From assembly GCA_002395805.1 (NCBI GenBank), contig DGVB01000025.1:1-64000 (forward strand): a DNA stretch of 64,000 nt, read 5' to 3'. Origin of the DNA: Bacteroidales bacterium UBA4295. GTDB lineage: Bacteria; Bacteroidota; Bacteroidia; Bacteroidales; Paludibacteraceae. The notes under the pieces are model-generated. The model was not told the origin of the DNA and did no database searches. It was given only the letters and a program-made list of their open reading frames with translations. A program made the position numbers and the translations under genes. The stretch's first letter is position 1; each line of letters starts with the position of its first letter. Shown here in pieces: positions 44,249 through 52,806 of this stretch.

Positions 44249-47200
44249 TTGAAACGCACTTTTTATTACATATCGTTCTTCGTCACTCTCGCCTTGGCGA
44301 TTGTCAGCGGCATCATGATGTTCCATACGAATGTCAATGCCGACATGACCAAATATCTGCCGGATGACTCCCAGATGAAAAGCGGCTTGGAGATCATTAC
44401 CTCCGAGTTCGGTTCGTCGGCGCAGATGTCCGGAGCCGATGTGCATGTCATGTTTGAAGGCGTGCGGCCTAACGAAGTGCCGGGTATTCGTACCTTGCTG
44501 GACGGCTACCCCGATGTACACGGAGTATCTTTTAGGTACTCGTCGGATAGTACCTATACTCTCTTTGATCTCGATGTACCCAAATCGGTGGACCAGAAGG
44601 CACTTGGCAAACAGATCAGCACGCGTTTTGGAGGTAACTGTGTCGTAGAGACCAGCCAGGATGGTGCTACGCCGCCTGTCTCTGTGATTATCATCGCTGC
44701 GGTGATGATCATGCTGGTGCTTTTCCTGATGGCGCAGTCGTGGTTTGAACCGGTTGTTATCCTGATTACGTCAGGCCTGGCTATATTGCTCAATATGGGT
44801 ACGAACGCACTTCTGCCTTCTGTCTCGATTACTACCAATTTTATCGGTTCTATTCTCCAGGCTGTGCTCTCGCTCGATTATTGTATCGTTTTGCTGAACC
44901 GTTACAGGCAGGAGCAGGACGAACATACCGACCGGCGGACAGCCGTCCTGGCGGCTAACAGGGCTATCAAGAAAGCAGCACCGTCCATCCTCTCGTCGGC
45001 TCTGACGACGGTGGTAGGACTGCTGATGCTCTGCTTCATGCGTCTGAAAATAGGTGCCGATATGGGTGTGGTACTGGCCAAAGGAGTGGTCTGCTCGCTG
45101 ATCTGTACCTTCACGGCGATGCCGGCACTCATGCTTCTTTGCCGACGGACGATCAATAAGACAGCGAAGAAAGCCTATGTGCCGCCTACCGATAAACTGG
45201 CGCTTTTCATCTCCCGGCATAAACTGCCGATGGCTGTAGGAGCGGTGATTCTCTTCTTCGGTTCGTGGTATCTCAGCCGCCAGACGACGATCTTCTTCTC
45301 TGCCGAAGCGGAGTCGCAGATAGAGAAAATCTTCCCTTCGCCGAATCCGTTCGTGCTGGTCTATGACACGCAGGACGAAGACTCGATCTATACGCTGGTG
45401 GATAATCTCATGGCGCAGCCTGGTATCCAGTCTGTCATCTCGTATCCCACGCTGATGAGCCAACCGCTCACGCCGGCTGAGATGGCGGCCCATGTGAGGT
45501 CGCTTCTTACGGATTTCAAGGATTTCATGCCGGAGGGAACGACCGTGCCGCCCGAAGCGCTGGATATGATCAATCCCGAGATGTTGAATATGCTCTACTA
45601 CATGCGTGCCAAAGACTCGGTAGAGAGCGAAATGGCCTTCCCGGACCTGGCGCGATTCCTGCATACTCATGTGGCTACCAATCCCCTCTTCTCTTCCTAT
45701 CTGGATGAGGATATGAAAAAACAGATTGCCATGCTGCAATCCATGCTGGATGTAGAACCGGTCAAAGAAGAACCCGCACCCAAAGTGCCTGCCAAACAGG
45801 AATCCGTCCAAGTGGAATCCGTCCAAGTGGAACCGGCTATAGAAAAGCCGGCTAAGGAAGAACCGGCCAAAGAAGAACCGGCTATAAAAGAGCCAGTTTC
45901 TCTTAACAGCGAAGCGCTAAACAGCACTGAAGGACCACATAACAGCGAAGCCCCTTCCTTCTCAATGGATCGCATCGCTTTGGTACCATTCATCGAGCGG
46001 CTGAATGCTACCCATACTTCGGTTATCTCCGTCGAGATGCGCAAACTGACAGATACGGCCGCTATCCGGCTGCCGATGTCGGTCAAAGAGATGTCTATCT
46101 TCATTGGTTCTACCCAGCTCCAGACCCAACTCGTCTATGGCTATGCACCCGGAAAAGCGAAGAAACTGACGCCGCTGCAGTATGTCCATCTCCTGGTGGA
46201 TGATCTGTTCAAACGGCCCGGTCTGGCGGGTATGATTTCTGATGAACAGCGTACACAGCTCGGTCAGCGTGCCCATCTTATGGATCTGGCGGATGCGAAT
46301 GCTTCGCTTGAGCCTGCCGAACTCAATAGACTGCTGAAGGCTTTTGGACTGGAGGATTATACGGATGATGACTTGCTGACGATTGCTTATCCACCGGAGA
46401 AACCCAAACAACTGGTGGCTTCCCTGCCTTCTGATTTGGATACGGAAGCGATTGTGAAAGCGATCGAAGATATGCAGCGTTCGCTCCATAGTACCGATAC
46501 GGCGCGGGCCAGCAAGATGGCATCGCAGTATAATAACCCTGCCCGGACAGCGGAACCCAAACGCAAGGCTCCCAGCCGCGCGGACCAGCAGGCTGAGTTG
46601 TTCACCGAACTGATGTTCTCCGGCCGGACTTATACTTCGGAGCAGATGGCTTCCAAACTGGCCCGGCTGATGACCTTGTCCAATGTTCATACGGATCCTG
46701 TTACCCCGGCGCAGATGTCGCTGCTCTATGATTATTATGGCGCAGTCAATCATCCCTGTGATTCGCTTCGGATTGGTTTCGGACCGCTGCTCAATTATCT
46801 CTGTGATACGTTGGTCTATGACCCGCGGCTGGCAGATATTCTGCCGGATACGATCGGTGCGCAGGCGGAGAATATCAAATCGCAGATAGCCGACGGATTA
46901 GGTCAGCTGCGCAAGGAGAACCATTCGCTTCTTGTCGTCCTCTCCTCGCTTCCGAAAGAGTCACAGGAGACTTATGATTTCGTGGATACGCTTACGGCGA
47001 AGGCCGATGCCCGCATGGTGCATGAGCACTATTATGTGGGTGAATCGGTGATGTACGCGGAGATGCGGGGTGGGTTTGACCATGAGATGAATGTGGTATC
47101 TCTCCTTACGATTCTGGCTATTTTCCTGATTGTGGCGATTACCTTCCGTTCGGTTATTGTGCCTACGATCCTGGTGGTGACGGTCATGAGCGCAGTGTAT

Positions 47201-47635
47201 GTCAATGTGGTGGTTGCCGGTCTCGTTTCCGGCCAGATGCTGTACCTGGCATATCTCATTGTGCAGGCGATCCTGATGGGTGCTACAATCGACTATGGTA
47301 TTCTCTTCGCTAACTATTATCGCGAGAGCCGTAAGACCATGCTGCCCGTCGATGCCGTTTGTGCGGCGTACAGAGGCTCGATACGAACGATTCTCACCTC
47401 CGGTCTGATCATGGTCATCGGTCCGGGAGCAATGGCGCTGGCGGTGGATGACCTGATGATATCCAATATAGTAGGCTGTCTGGCGGTAGGAGCTTTCGTA
47501 GCTATTGTGCTCACGCTCTCCGTTGTGCCGGCTGTCCTTGTCGCATTGGATAAATGGGTCGTTTATGGCAAAAAGAACCGATATACTGGCGAAGAAAACA
47601 AAAGCGATGCAATAAACGCTCCCGAGGAGCAATAA
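44249..47635 (+). CDS. Giant MMPL/RND-family transporter
   Basis: 1128 aa integral-membrane protein of the MMPL type (hydrophobe or lipid export). One N-terminal membrane segment, a periplasmic loop, a cluster of segments at about 145-310, a second very large loop (about 345-930), and a final cluster (about 945-1105). The second loop has a Pro/Glu/Lys repeat region (about 510-570, KPAKEEPAKEEPA) encoded by a simple tandem repeat at about 45760-45960. The start is TTG. The substrate may be a lipid or polyketide-like molecule; nothing in the sequence decides. Confidence 0.85.
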   Translation: MKRTFYYISFFVTLALAIVSGIMMFHTNVNADMTKYLPDDSQMKSGLEIITSEFGSSAQMSGADVHVMFEGVRPNEVPGIRTLLDGYPDVHGVSFRYSSDSTYTLFDLDVPKSVDQKALGKQISTRFGGNCVVETSQDGATPPVSVIIIAAVMIMLVLFLMAQSWFEPVVILITSGLAILLNMGTNALLPSVSITTNFIGSILQAVLSLDYCIVLLNRYRQEQDEHTDRRTAVLAANRAIKKAAPSILSSALTTVVGLLMLCFMRLKIGADMGVVLAKGVVCSLICTFTAMPALMLLCRRTINKTAKKAYVPPTDKLALFISRHKLPMAVGAVILFFGSWYLSRQTTIFFSAEAESQIEKIFPSPNPFVLVYDTQDEDSIYTLVDNLMAQPGIQSVISYPTLMSQPLTPAEMAAHVRSLLTDFKDFMPEGTTVPPEALDMINPEMLNMLYYMRAKDSVESEMAFPDLARFLHTHVATNPLFSSYLDEDMKKQIAMLQSMLDVEPVKEEPAPKVPAKQESVQVESVQVEPAIEKPAKEEPAKEEPAIKEPVSLNSEALNSTEGPHNSEAPSFSMDRIALVPFIERLNATHTSVISVEMRKLTDTAAIRLPMSVKEMSIFIGSTQLQTQLVYGYAPGKAKKLTPLQYVHLLVDDLFKRPGLAGMISDEQRTQLGQRAHLMDLADANASLEPAELNRLLKAFGLEDYTDDDLLTIAYPPEKPKQLVASLPSDLDTEAIVKAIEDMQRSLHSTDTARASKMASQYNNPARTAEPKRKAPSRADQQAELFTELMFSGRTYTSEQMASKLARLMTLSNVHTDPVTPAQMSLLYDYYGAVNHPCDSLRIGFGPLLNYLCDTLVYDPRLADILPDTIGAQAENIKSQIADGLGQLRKENHSLLVVLSSLPKESQETYDFVDTLTAKADARMVHEHYYVGESVMYAEMRGGFDHEMNVVSLLTILAIFLIVAITFRSVIVPTILVVTVMSAVYVNVVVAGLVSGQMLYLAYLIVQAILMGATIDYGILFANYYRESRKTMLPVDAVCAAYRGSIRTILTSGLIMVIGPGAMALAVDDLMISNIVGCLAVGAFVAIVLTLSVVPAVLVALDKWVVYGKKNRYTGEENKSDAINAPEEQ

Positions 47636-47641
47636 ACGATT

Positions 47642-48496
47642 TTGGAACAAAATAACTCCACATACGAAACCGTCATCACGCCGAAAGACAAGCTTCTGGC
47701 AATCGATTGGAAGGAGATATGGCGCTATCGCGACATGTTCGTTCTCTTTGTGCAGCGGTCTTTCCGTGTGGCGTACAAACAGACTATCCTCGGACCGCTC
47801 TGGTTCATCATCACGCCGGTGCTCTCTGTGATTGTCTATGCTACGGTCTTTGGCGGTATAGCCAATATCCCTACCGACGGTATCCCTCCTATCTTGTTTT
47901 ATCTGCTGGGTATATCCGTCTGGGGCTATTTCTCGTCTTGTCTCTCCGCTACGTCCAATTCGTTTGTGTCCAATGCCGATATCTTCGGCAAGGTCTATTT
48001 CCCGCGAATCATCATGCCGTTGGTGGCGGTGACTACCAATATGCTCTCGCTGGCTATCCAGCTGGCTATCTTTGCGGCTTTTTATATCTATTATGCCGCT
48101 ACGGGTACGGAGTTAACTGTCCATTGGCAGATAGTGCTCTTCCCCTTCCTGATTGTCCTGTTGGCGCTCATGGCGGTGGGATTCGGTATGATCTTCTCGT
48201 CTATGACGACGAAATACCGGGACCTGCAAATCATGCTGGCGAAGATTATCTCCCTTTGGGTCTATATCACGCCGGTGATTTATCCGTTGAGTATGGTCAC
48301 AAACCCCAAACTGCATCTGGCGATGTCGCTCAATCCCGTCACGCCGGTCATGGAGGCTGTTAAATATTCGCTGCTCGGCCAGGGCCAGTTCTCCTGGCTA
48401 TGGCTTGCCTACAGCGCAGCTTTCACCCTCATCCTGCTTGTCTTCGGCCTCATGCTCTTCAATAAAGTACAAAAATCCTTCATGGATACGGTATGA
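47642..48496 (+). CDS. ABC-2 permease (polysaccharide/O-antigen exporter type), copy 1
   Basis: 284 aa Wzm/TagG-type permease with six membrane segments (RDMFVLFVQRSFRVAYKQT, TPVLSVIVYATVFGGIANIP). This type exports O-antigen or teichoic-type polymers. Start TTG. Its stop overlaps the second permease gene (ATGA). Confidence 0.88.
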   Translation: MEQNNSTYETVITPKDKLLAIDWKEIWRYRDMFVLFVQRSFRVAYKQTILGPLWFIITPVLSVIVYATVFGGIANIPTDGIPPILFYLLGISVWGYFSSCLSATSNSFVSNADIFGKVYFPRIIMPLVAVTTNMLSLAIQLAIFAAFYIYYAATGTELTVHWQIVLFPFLIVLLALMAVGFGMIFSSMTTKYRDLQIMLAKIISLWVYITPVIYPLSMVTNPKLHLAMSLNPVTPVMEAVKYSLLGQGQFSWLWLAYSAAFTLILLVFGLMLFNKVQKSFMDTV

Positions 48497-49341
48497 CGGA
48501 TAATTATTGGACAACGGTCATTACGCCTGATACGTATGCGAAAGGTCTCGGCCTGCGCGAGTTATGGCAGAAGCGTTACTTGATCTGGCTTTTTATCAAA
48601 CGTGATATCACGGTCCAGTTCAAGCAGACGATCTTCGGCATGGGATGGTATTTCATCTCGCCGCTTTTCTCGATGTTCATGTATATCATCGTCTTTGGCC
48701 GTATTGCCGGTATTCCTACAGATGATATCCCGCAGCCTGTTTTCTACCTCTCCGGTATATGCCTCTGGGATTATTTCTCTTCGTGTCTTACTTCGGTGGC
48801 CGGTACTTTCCAGTCCAATGCAGGCTTGTTTGGCAAAGTCTATTTCCCCAGACTCGTCTCGCCGGTTTCGGTGGTCGTGTCCCGGCTCTTCCGGTTCTCG
48901 CTCCAGTTAGGTACGTTTGTCTTTGTGTATCTCTATTTTGTGATCCGGGGCGTGAACCTGCATCCTACCTGGTATCTGCTCCTTTTTCCGGTGCTGGTCT
49001 TCATGATCCAATGTCTGGCGCTGGGGCTGGGACTGATTATCTCTTCGCTTACTACCAAATACCGGGATCTTGTTAATTTCTTCGGCGTCTTCGTTTCTCT
49101 CTGGATGTACGCCACTCCTATTGTCTATCCTCTCAGTTACGTCACCAATCCGACGCTCCACCGGATTATGCTTTTTAACCCTATGACGGCGATCATTGAG
49201 ACCTTCAAATACGGCGCTTACGGTGCCGGTGAGTTCTCCTGGACGGCTCTGGGCTACAGCGCTCTTATCATTCTTGTTCTCCTCTTCCTCGGCATCGCGA
49301 TGTTCAACCGCAAGCAGAAATTCTTCATAGACACTATATGA
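48493..49341 (+). CDS. ABC-2 permease (polysaccharide exporter type), copy 2
   Basis: 282 aa, clear paralogue of the preceding protein with the same motif order (IWLFIKRDITVQFKQT, YIIVFGRIAGIPTDDI, FGKVYFPRLVSPVSVV). The pair could be the two halves of a heterodimeric channel. No ATPase (Wzt/TagH) gene lies next to it; the following gene is comM. Confidence 0.88.
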   Translation: MTDNYWTTVITPDTYAKGLGLRELWQKRYLIWLFIKRDITVQFKQTIFGMGWYFISPLFSMFMYIIVFGRIAGIPTDDIPQPVFYLSGICLWDYFSSCLTSVAGTFQSNAGLFGKVYFPRLVSPVSVVVSRLFRFSLQLGTFVFVYLYFVIRGVNLHPTWYLLLFPVLVFMIQCLALGLGLIISSLTTKYRDLVNFFGVFVSLWMYATPIVYPLSYVTNPTLHRIMLFNPMTAIIETFKYGAYGAGEFSWTALGYSALIILVLLFLGIAMFNRKQKFFIDTI

Positions 49342-49382
49342 CCTCTGGTCATAATGATAATATACTTAAAAAAATAAGAAAA

Positions 49383-50963
49383 ATGCTAATTAAAATTTTC
49401 AGCGCATCGCCGGTAGGAATAGACGCAGTGCCGGTTACTATAGAAGTGCATGCTGTGCCGGGCTTTGATTTTACTCTGGTCGGCCTTGCTGATACGTCGG
49501 TCAAAGAGTCGCACGAGCGTATCTTGGCTGCGCTGACGGTGAATGGCATGGAGAATCTGCGGCGTTCGTTTACCATCAATATGGCGCCGGCGGATATCAA
49601 GAAAGAAGGTTCGGCCTTCGATCTGCCGCTGGCTATTGGCATGCTGGCGGGAGCTGAAAAAGTAAAGACAAAAAATCTGAACGCATATATGATTATGGGC
49701 GAATTGTCATTGGACGGTTCGCTGCAACCTATTCGCGGAGCACTGCCTATCGCACTCTGTGCGCGAAAGGAAGGATTCAAAGGACTTATCCTGCCGGCGG
49801 CGAATGCCGATGAAGCGGCTGTCGTAGAGGGGCTGGAGGTCTATGGCTTGAATGATCTGATGGAGGTGGTGCATTTCCTGAATGGAGAGCCGAAGGATGA
49901 ACTGAACCCGGATGAACCCTTTACCCCCGCGCATGTGGATACTCAGTCGCTTTTCGATGCTATGGCTTTCCCTTCCGATCTGGATTTTGCGGATGTGCGC
50001 GGCCAGTTTAAGGTCCGTCGGGCTGTAGAGATAGCCGCTGCGGGAGGACATAATATGCTGATGATCGGTCCTCCGGGGGCCGGCAAGAGTATGATTGCCA
50101 AGCGTATACCTTCTATCTTGCCGCCGCTGACGCTGGAGGAAGCGCTGGAGACGACGAAGATCCATTCTATTGCAGGTCTGACAGCCCGGAAGAAAGGCGC
50201 TAACACGGCGCTTATCGTCCAGCGGCCTTTCCGTTCCCCGCATCATACGATCACGGATGTGGCGCTGGTCGGAGGAGGTACGAATCCCCATCCCGGGGAA
50301 ATATCCCTCGCTCATAATGGAGTGCTTTTTCTGGATGAACTGCCGGAGTATAAACGCTCGGTGCTGGAGGTCATGCGCCAGCCGCTGGAAGACAGACATA
50401 TCACGGTGGCCCGAACCAAAGAGACGGTCGATTATCCCGCTTCTTTCATGCTCGTTGCTGCCATGAACCCTTGCCCCTGTGGCCATTACGGGGAGAATAA
50501 CCCTGCCCATCCCTGTACCTGTACTCCCGGCCAGGTGCATCGTTATCTGTCTAAGATCAGCGGACCGCTCCTGGATAGAATTGATATCCAGTGTGATATT
50601 GAAGCAGTGCCGTATGACCAACTGCGGGATGCCGCTCCGGGCGAATCGTCTGCAGCGATGCGAGCACGTGTTCTCAAGGCCAGAGCGATTCAGAATGAGC
50701 GGTTTAAGCATAGCCGCTTGGTCCATTGCAATGCGATGATGAATACCAAGATGGTGCGTACCTATTGCGTTCTGGATGCGGAGTGCGACCAACTGCTGGA
50801 ACTCACGATGACCAAACTGGGTCTCTCTGCCCGTGCGTATGACCGTATCCTGAAGGTAGCCCGAACGATTGCGGATATCGAAGGAGAGGAGCGGATCCAA
50901 AAGAAACATCTGTTAGAGGCTATCTCGTACCGATCGCTGGACAGAAGCAATTATTTTGGATAA
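49383..50963 (+). CDS. comM: ComM / YifB Mg-chelatase-like AAA ATPase
   Basis: 526 aa from the ATG at 49383 (a longer frame from 49338 overlaps the permease stop but adds residues unlike the family). N-terminal ComM domain (SASPVGIDAVPVTIEVHAVP), Walker A GPPGAGKSMIAK (about 229-240), Walker B LFLDELPEYKR, and the C-terminal Cys-containing domain (CPCGHYGENNPAHPCTC). In other bacteria ComM is a helicase that promotes branch migration in natural transformation. Confidence 0.94.
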   Translation: MLIKIFSASPVGIDAVPVTIEVHAVPGFDFTLVGLADTSVKESHERILAALTVNGMENLRRSFTINMAPADIKKEGSAFDLPLAIGMLAGAEKVKTKNLNAYMIMGELSLDGSLQPIRGALPIALCARKEGFKGLILPAANADEAAVVEGLEVYGLNDLMEVVHFLNGEPKDELNPDEPFTPAHVDTQSLFDAMAFPSDLDFADVRGQFKVRRAVEIAAAGGHNMLMIGPPGAGKSMIAKRIPSILPPLTLEEALETTKIHSIAGLTARKKGANTALIVQRPFRSPHHTITDVALVGGGTNPHPGEISLAHNGVLFLDELPEYKRSVLEVMRQPLEDRHITVARTKETVDYPASFMLVAAMNPCPCGHYGENNPAHPCTCTPGQVHRYLSKISGPLLDRIDIQCDIEAVPYDQLRDAAPGESSAAMRARVLKARAIQNERFKHSRLVHCNAMMNTKMVRTYCVLDAECDQLLELTMTKLGLSARAYDRILKVARTIADIEGEERIQKKHLLEAISYRSLDRSNYFG

Positions 50964-50979
50964 TAAATTTACGTTTTTT

Positions 50980-51012
50980 CTTGCATATATCGAAAAAAAA
51001 GCAGTAAATTTG
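50980..51012 (+). promoter_or_regulatory. PUL regulator promoter
   Basis: CTTG (50980-50983), 21 bp with A8 (50993-51000) and GCAG, TAAATTTG (51005-51012), 19 bp before the ATG. Confidence 0.75.
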
Positions 51013-51031
51013 CAGCGTAAAAAGAAATAAC

Positions 51032-52639
51032 ATGAAAAACAAACTCACGAATAGGTTTTTGAAAAGGATACTCTTTTGTGTCATTCTGCTATGTGGAGTA
51101 CCTTCCATGACCATGGGAAAACCGTTGTCTGTCAATGATTCGTTACTGCAGGTTTACATGTCCGAGATCAAGCGATCGAATGAGTATCTGTCCGTTCGTC
51201 AGCAACGGATAGACACCTTGTTGGAACAGCGCCGTAACCAATGGAGCTCATGGAAAGACCTATATCGCGTGAACTGCCTTTTGGCTGCGGAATATCGTCC
51301 ATATCGGTGTAAGGAGGCCTTGCGCTATTACCAGATGAACGTTCAGTTAGCGCGTGAGGTCGGCAACCGTGATTGTTTGGCAGAATCGCTGACGGACTTG
51401 GCTTATCTGTTAGCGAGTGCAGGTGTGTATCATGAGGCTTTCAGTACCATTGCCTTAGTGGATACGGCGTCTTTGTCGGAACAGGCCCGTGTGGCTTATT
51501 ACCGCTGTATGTACCACCTGCACGGTGAAGCCGGCTTCTATGGCGGATTGGAAACGTATATGGAGGAGCATCGCGAACAGCGCGACCGGTATTTTCAACT
51601 GATCATGGAGAATATTCCCGATACGGGCGTGCTCTACCTCAGTCTTCGCGAGAGTTATGCCCGCGAACACCTGGACGCAGACGTTGCAATGATGTATAAC
51701 CGCATACTCTTGCAATCAGTCCGTCCCGGATCGCCGGAATATGCGTTGTATGCCTATTGTCGGTCGGATATATACCGATTCATGAACAAAGAGGACGAGC
51801 AGTTAGAGTGGTTATTGCGTTCGGCCTTGGACGATGTGCGGAATGGAATCACCGATAACGGCAGCAGTTGGATGGTGGCGGAGATACTCTATCATCGCGG
51901 CGATATTCAGTCCAGTTATGAGATCATCCATTATTCGCTGGCCAACGCCTCTTTCTATGATGCCAGCTTGCGTATCTGGCAAATCAGTCCGCTTGTCAAT
52001 ATCATCTCCACCTCTTATCTGGTTCATCAGCGCGAGCTCAACAGTCGTCTGGTCTGGGCCTTGGCGTGCAGTATCCTGCTGGCATTGTTGTTGATGCTGG
52101 CGATTCTGCTGTATGTCAAGCGCACCCGACGTATTCATCTACAGAGCCGTGAGATTGAAATCCTGTCGAATGACCTGCGCAAAGCCAATGAGCAGTTGCA
52201 GCGGACCAATTATGCACTATTGGAGTCCAACCACGTCAAGGATGAGTATATCGGTCATTATCTCAATCTCTATTCCGACTATCTGGATAAACTGCGCAAG
52301 CAAGTGAAAGACCCTGCTTTTACACAATCGGAAATAGATCGCTTCTATCGGGAGTTCGACACGGCCTTTTTGAGTATTTACCCGGATTTTGTGGCCAACT
52401 TCAACCAACTGCTGCGCGAGGAAGGACGAATTTTGTTGCGCAAAGGAGAACTGCTCAATACCGAATTGCGCATTTATGCCCTCATCCGATTGGGGATAGA
52501 CAACAGCGTGAATATATCCCGTCTGCTGCGTTATTCGGTCAACACCATTTATAATTACCGCGCGCGTTTGAAGAACCTTGCAATCGACCGAGATGCCTTT
52601 GAATCGCAAGTTCAGCAGATAGGGACGTTCACAAAGTGA
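51032..52639 (+). CDS. SusR-like membrane regulator (DUF6377 type)
   Basis: 535 aa. Signal peptide or first membrane segment (about 12-30), a helical TPR-like periplasmic sensor (about 35-335), a second membrane segment (about 341-363, VWALACSILLALLLMLAILL), a coiled coil (about 370-405) and a cytoplasmic C-terminal domain with a helix-turn-helix (INISRLLRYSVNTIYNYR-like, written NSVNISRLLRYSVNTIYNY in the protein) near 490-515. This is the layout of SusR-type activators that switch on the adjacent polysaccharide locus when oligosaccharide binds. Placed directly upstream of susC. Confidence 0.85.
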   Translation: MKNKLTNRFLKRILFCVILLCGVPSMTMGKPLSVNDSLLQVYMSEIKRSNEYLSVRQQRIDTLLEQRRNQWSSWKDLYRVNCLLAAEYRPYRCKEALRYYQMNVQLAREVGNRDCLAESLTDLAYLLASAGVYHEAFSTIALVDTASLSEQARVAYYRCMYHLHGEAGFYGGLETYMEEHREQRDRYFQLIMENIPDTGVLYLSLRESYAREHLDADVAMMYNRILLQSVRPGSPEYALYAYCRSDIYRFMNKEDEQLEWLLRSALDDVRNGITDNGSSWMVAEILYHRGDIQSSYEIIHYSLANASFYDASLRIWQISPLVNIISTSYLVHQRELNSRLVWALACSILLALLLMLAILLYVKRTRRIHLQSREIEILSNDLRKANEQLQRTNYALLESNHVKDEYIGHYLNLYSDYLDKLRKQVKDPAFTQSEIDRFYREFDTAFLSIYPDFVANFNQLLREEGRILLRKGELLNTELRIYALIRLGIDNSVNISRLLRYSVNTIYNYRARLKNLAIDRDAFESQVQQIGTFTK

Positions 52640-52686
52640 CACTTCTTATTCACTTTTTTTAGTCGTTAAATGACTGAAAATAAGTG
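52640..52686. other. Inverted repeat upstream of susC
   Basis: CACTT...TTATT / AATAAGTG outer arms and AGTC-GTTAAAT-GACT inner arms lie between the regulator stop and the susC promoter. It may be the terminator of the regulator gene or a binding site for it; it lies about 50 bp upstream of the -33 box. Confidence 0.4.
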
Positions 52687-52735
52687 AGTTGTGTTTTTGG
52701 TAATTCACATATTTACTTTGCGCGGACTATATGCA

Positions 52736-52767
52736 TTTGCGCATTTGAGATAAATGTAGTACCTTTG
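52736..52767 (+). promoter_or_regulatory. susC promoter
   Basis: TTTG (52736-52739), 20 bp, TACCTTTG (52760-52767), 40 bp before the susC ATG. Unlike most promoters of the window its spacer has no A8 tract. Confidence 0.8.
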
Positions 52768-52806
52768 CACCGCCAAATGGATTTACTAACTTAAAAATCT
52801 AAGAGT

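Noticed and set aside
48493..49341. Second permease as a decayed duplicate
   Set aside because: The frame is intact, all membrane segments are kept, and it is translationally coupled to the first, so it is likely functional.
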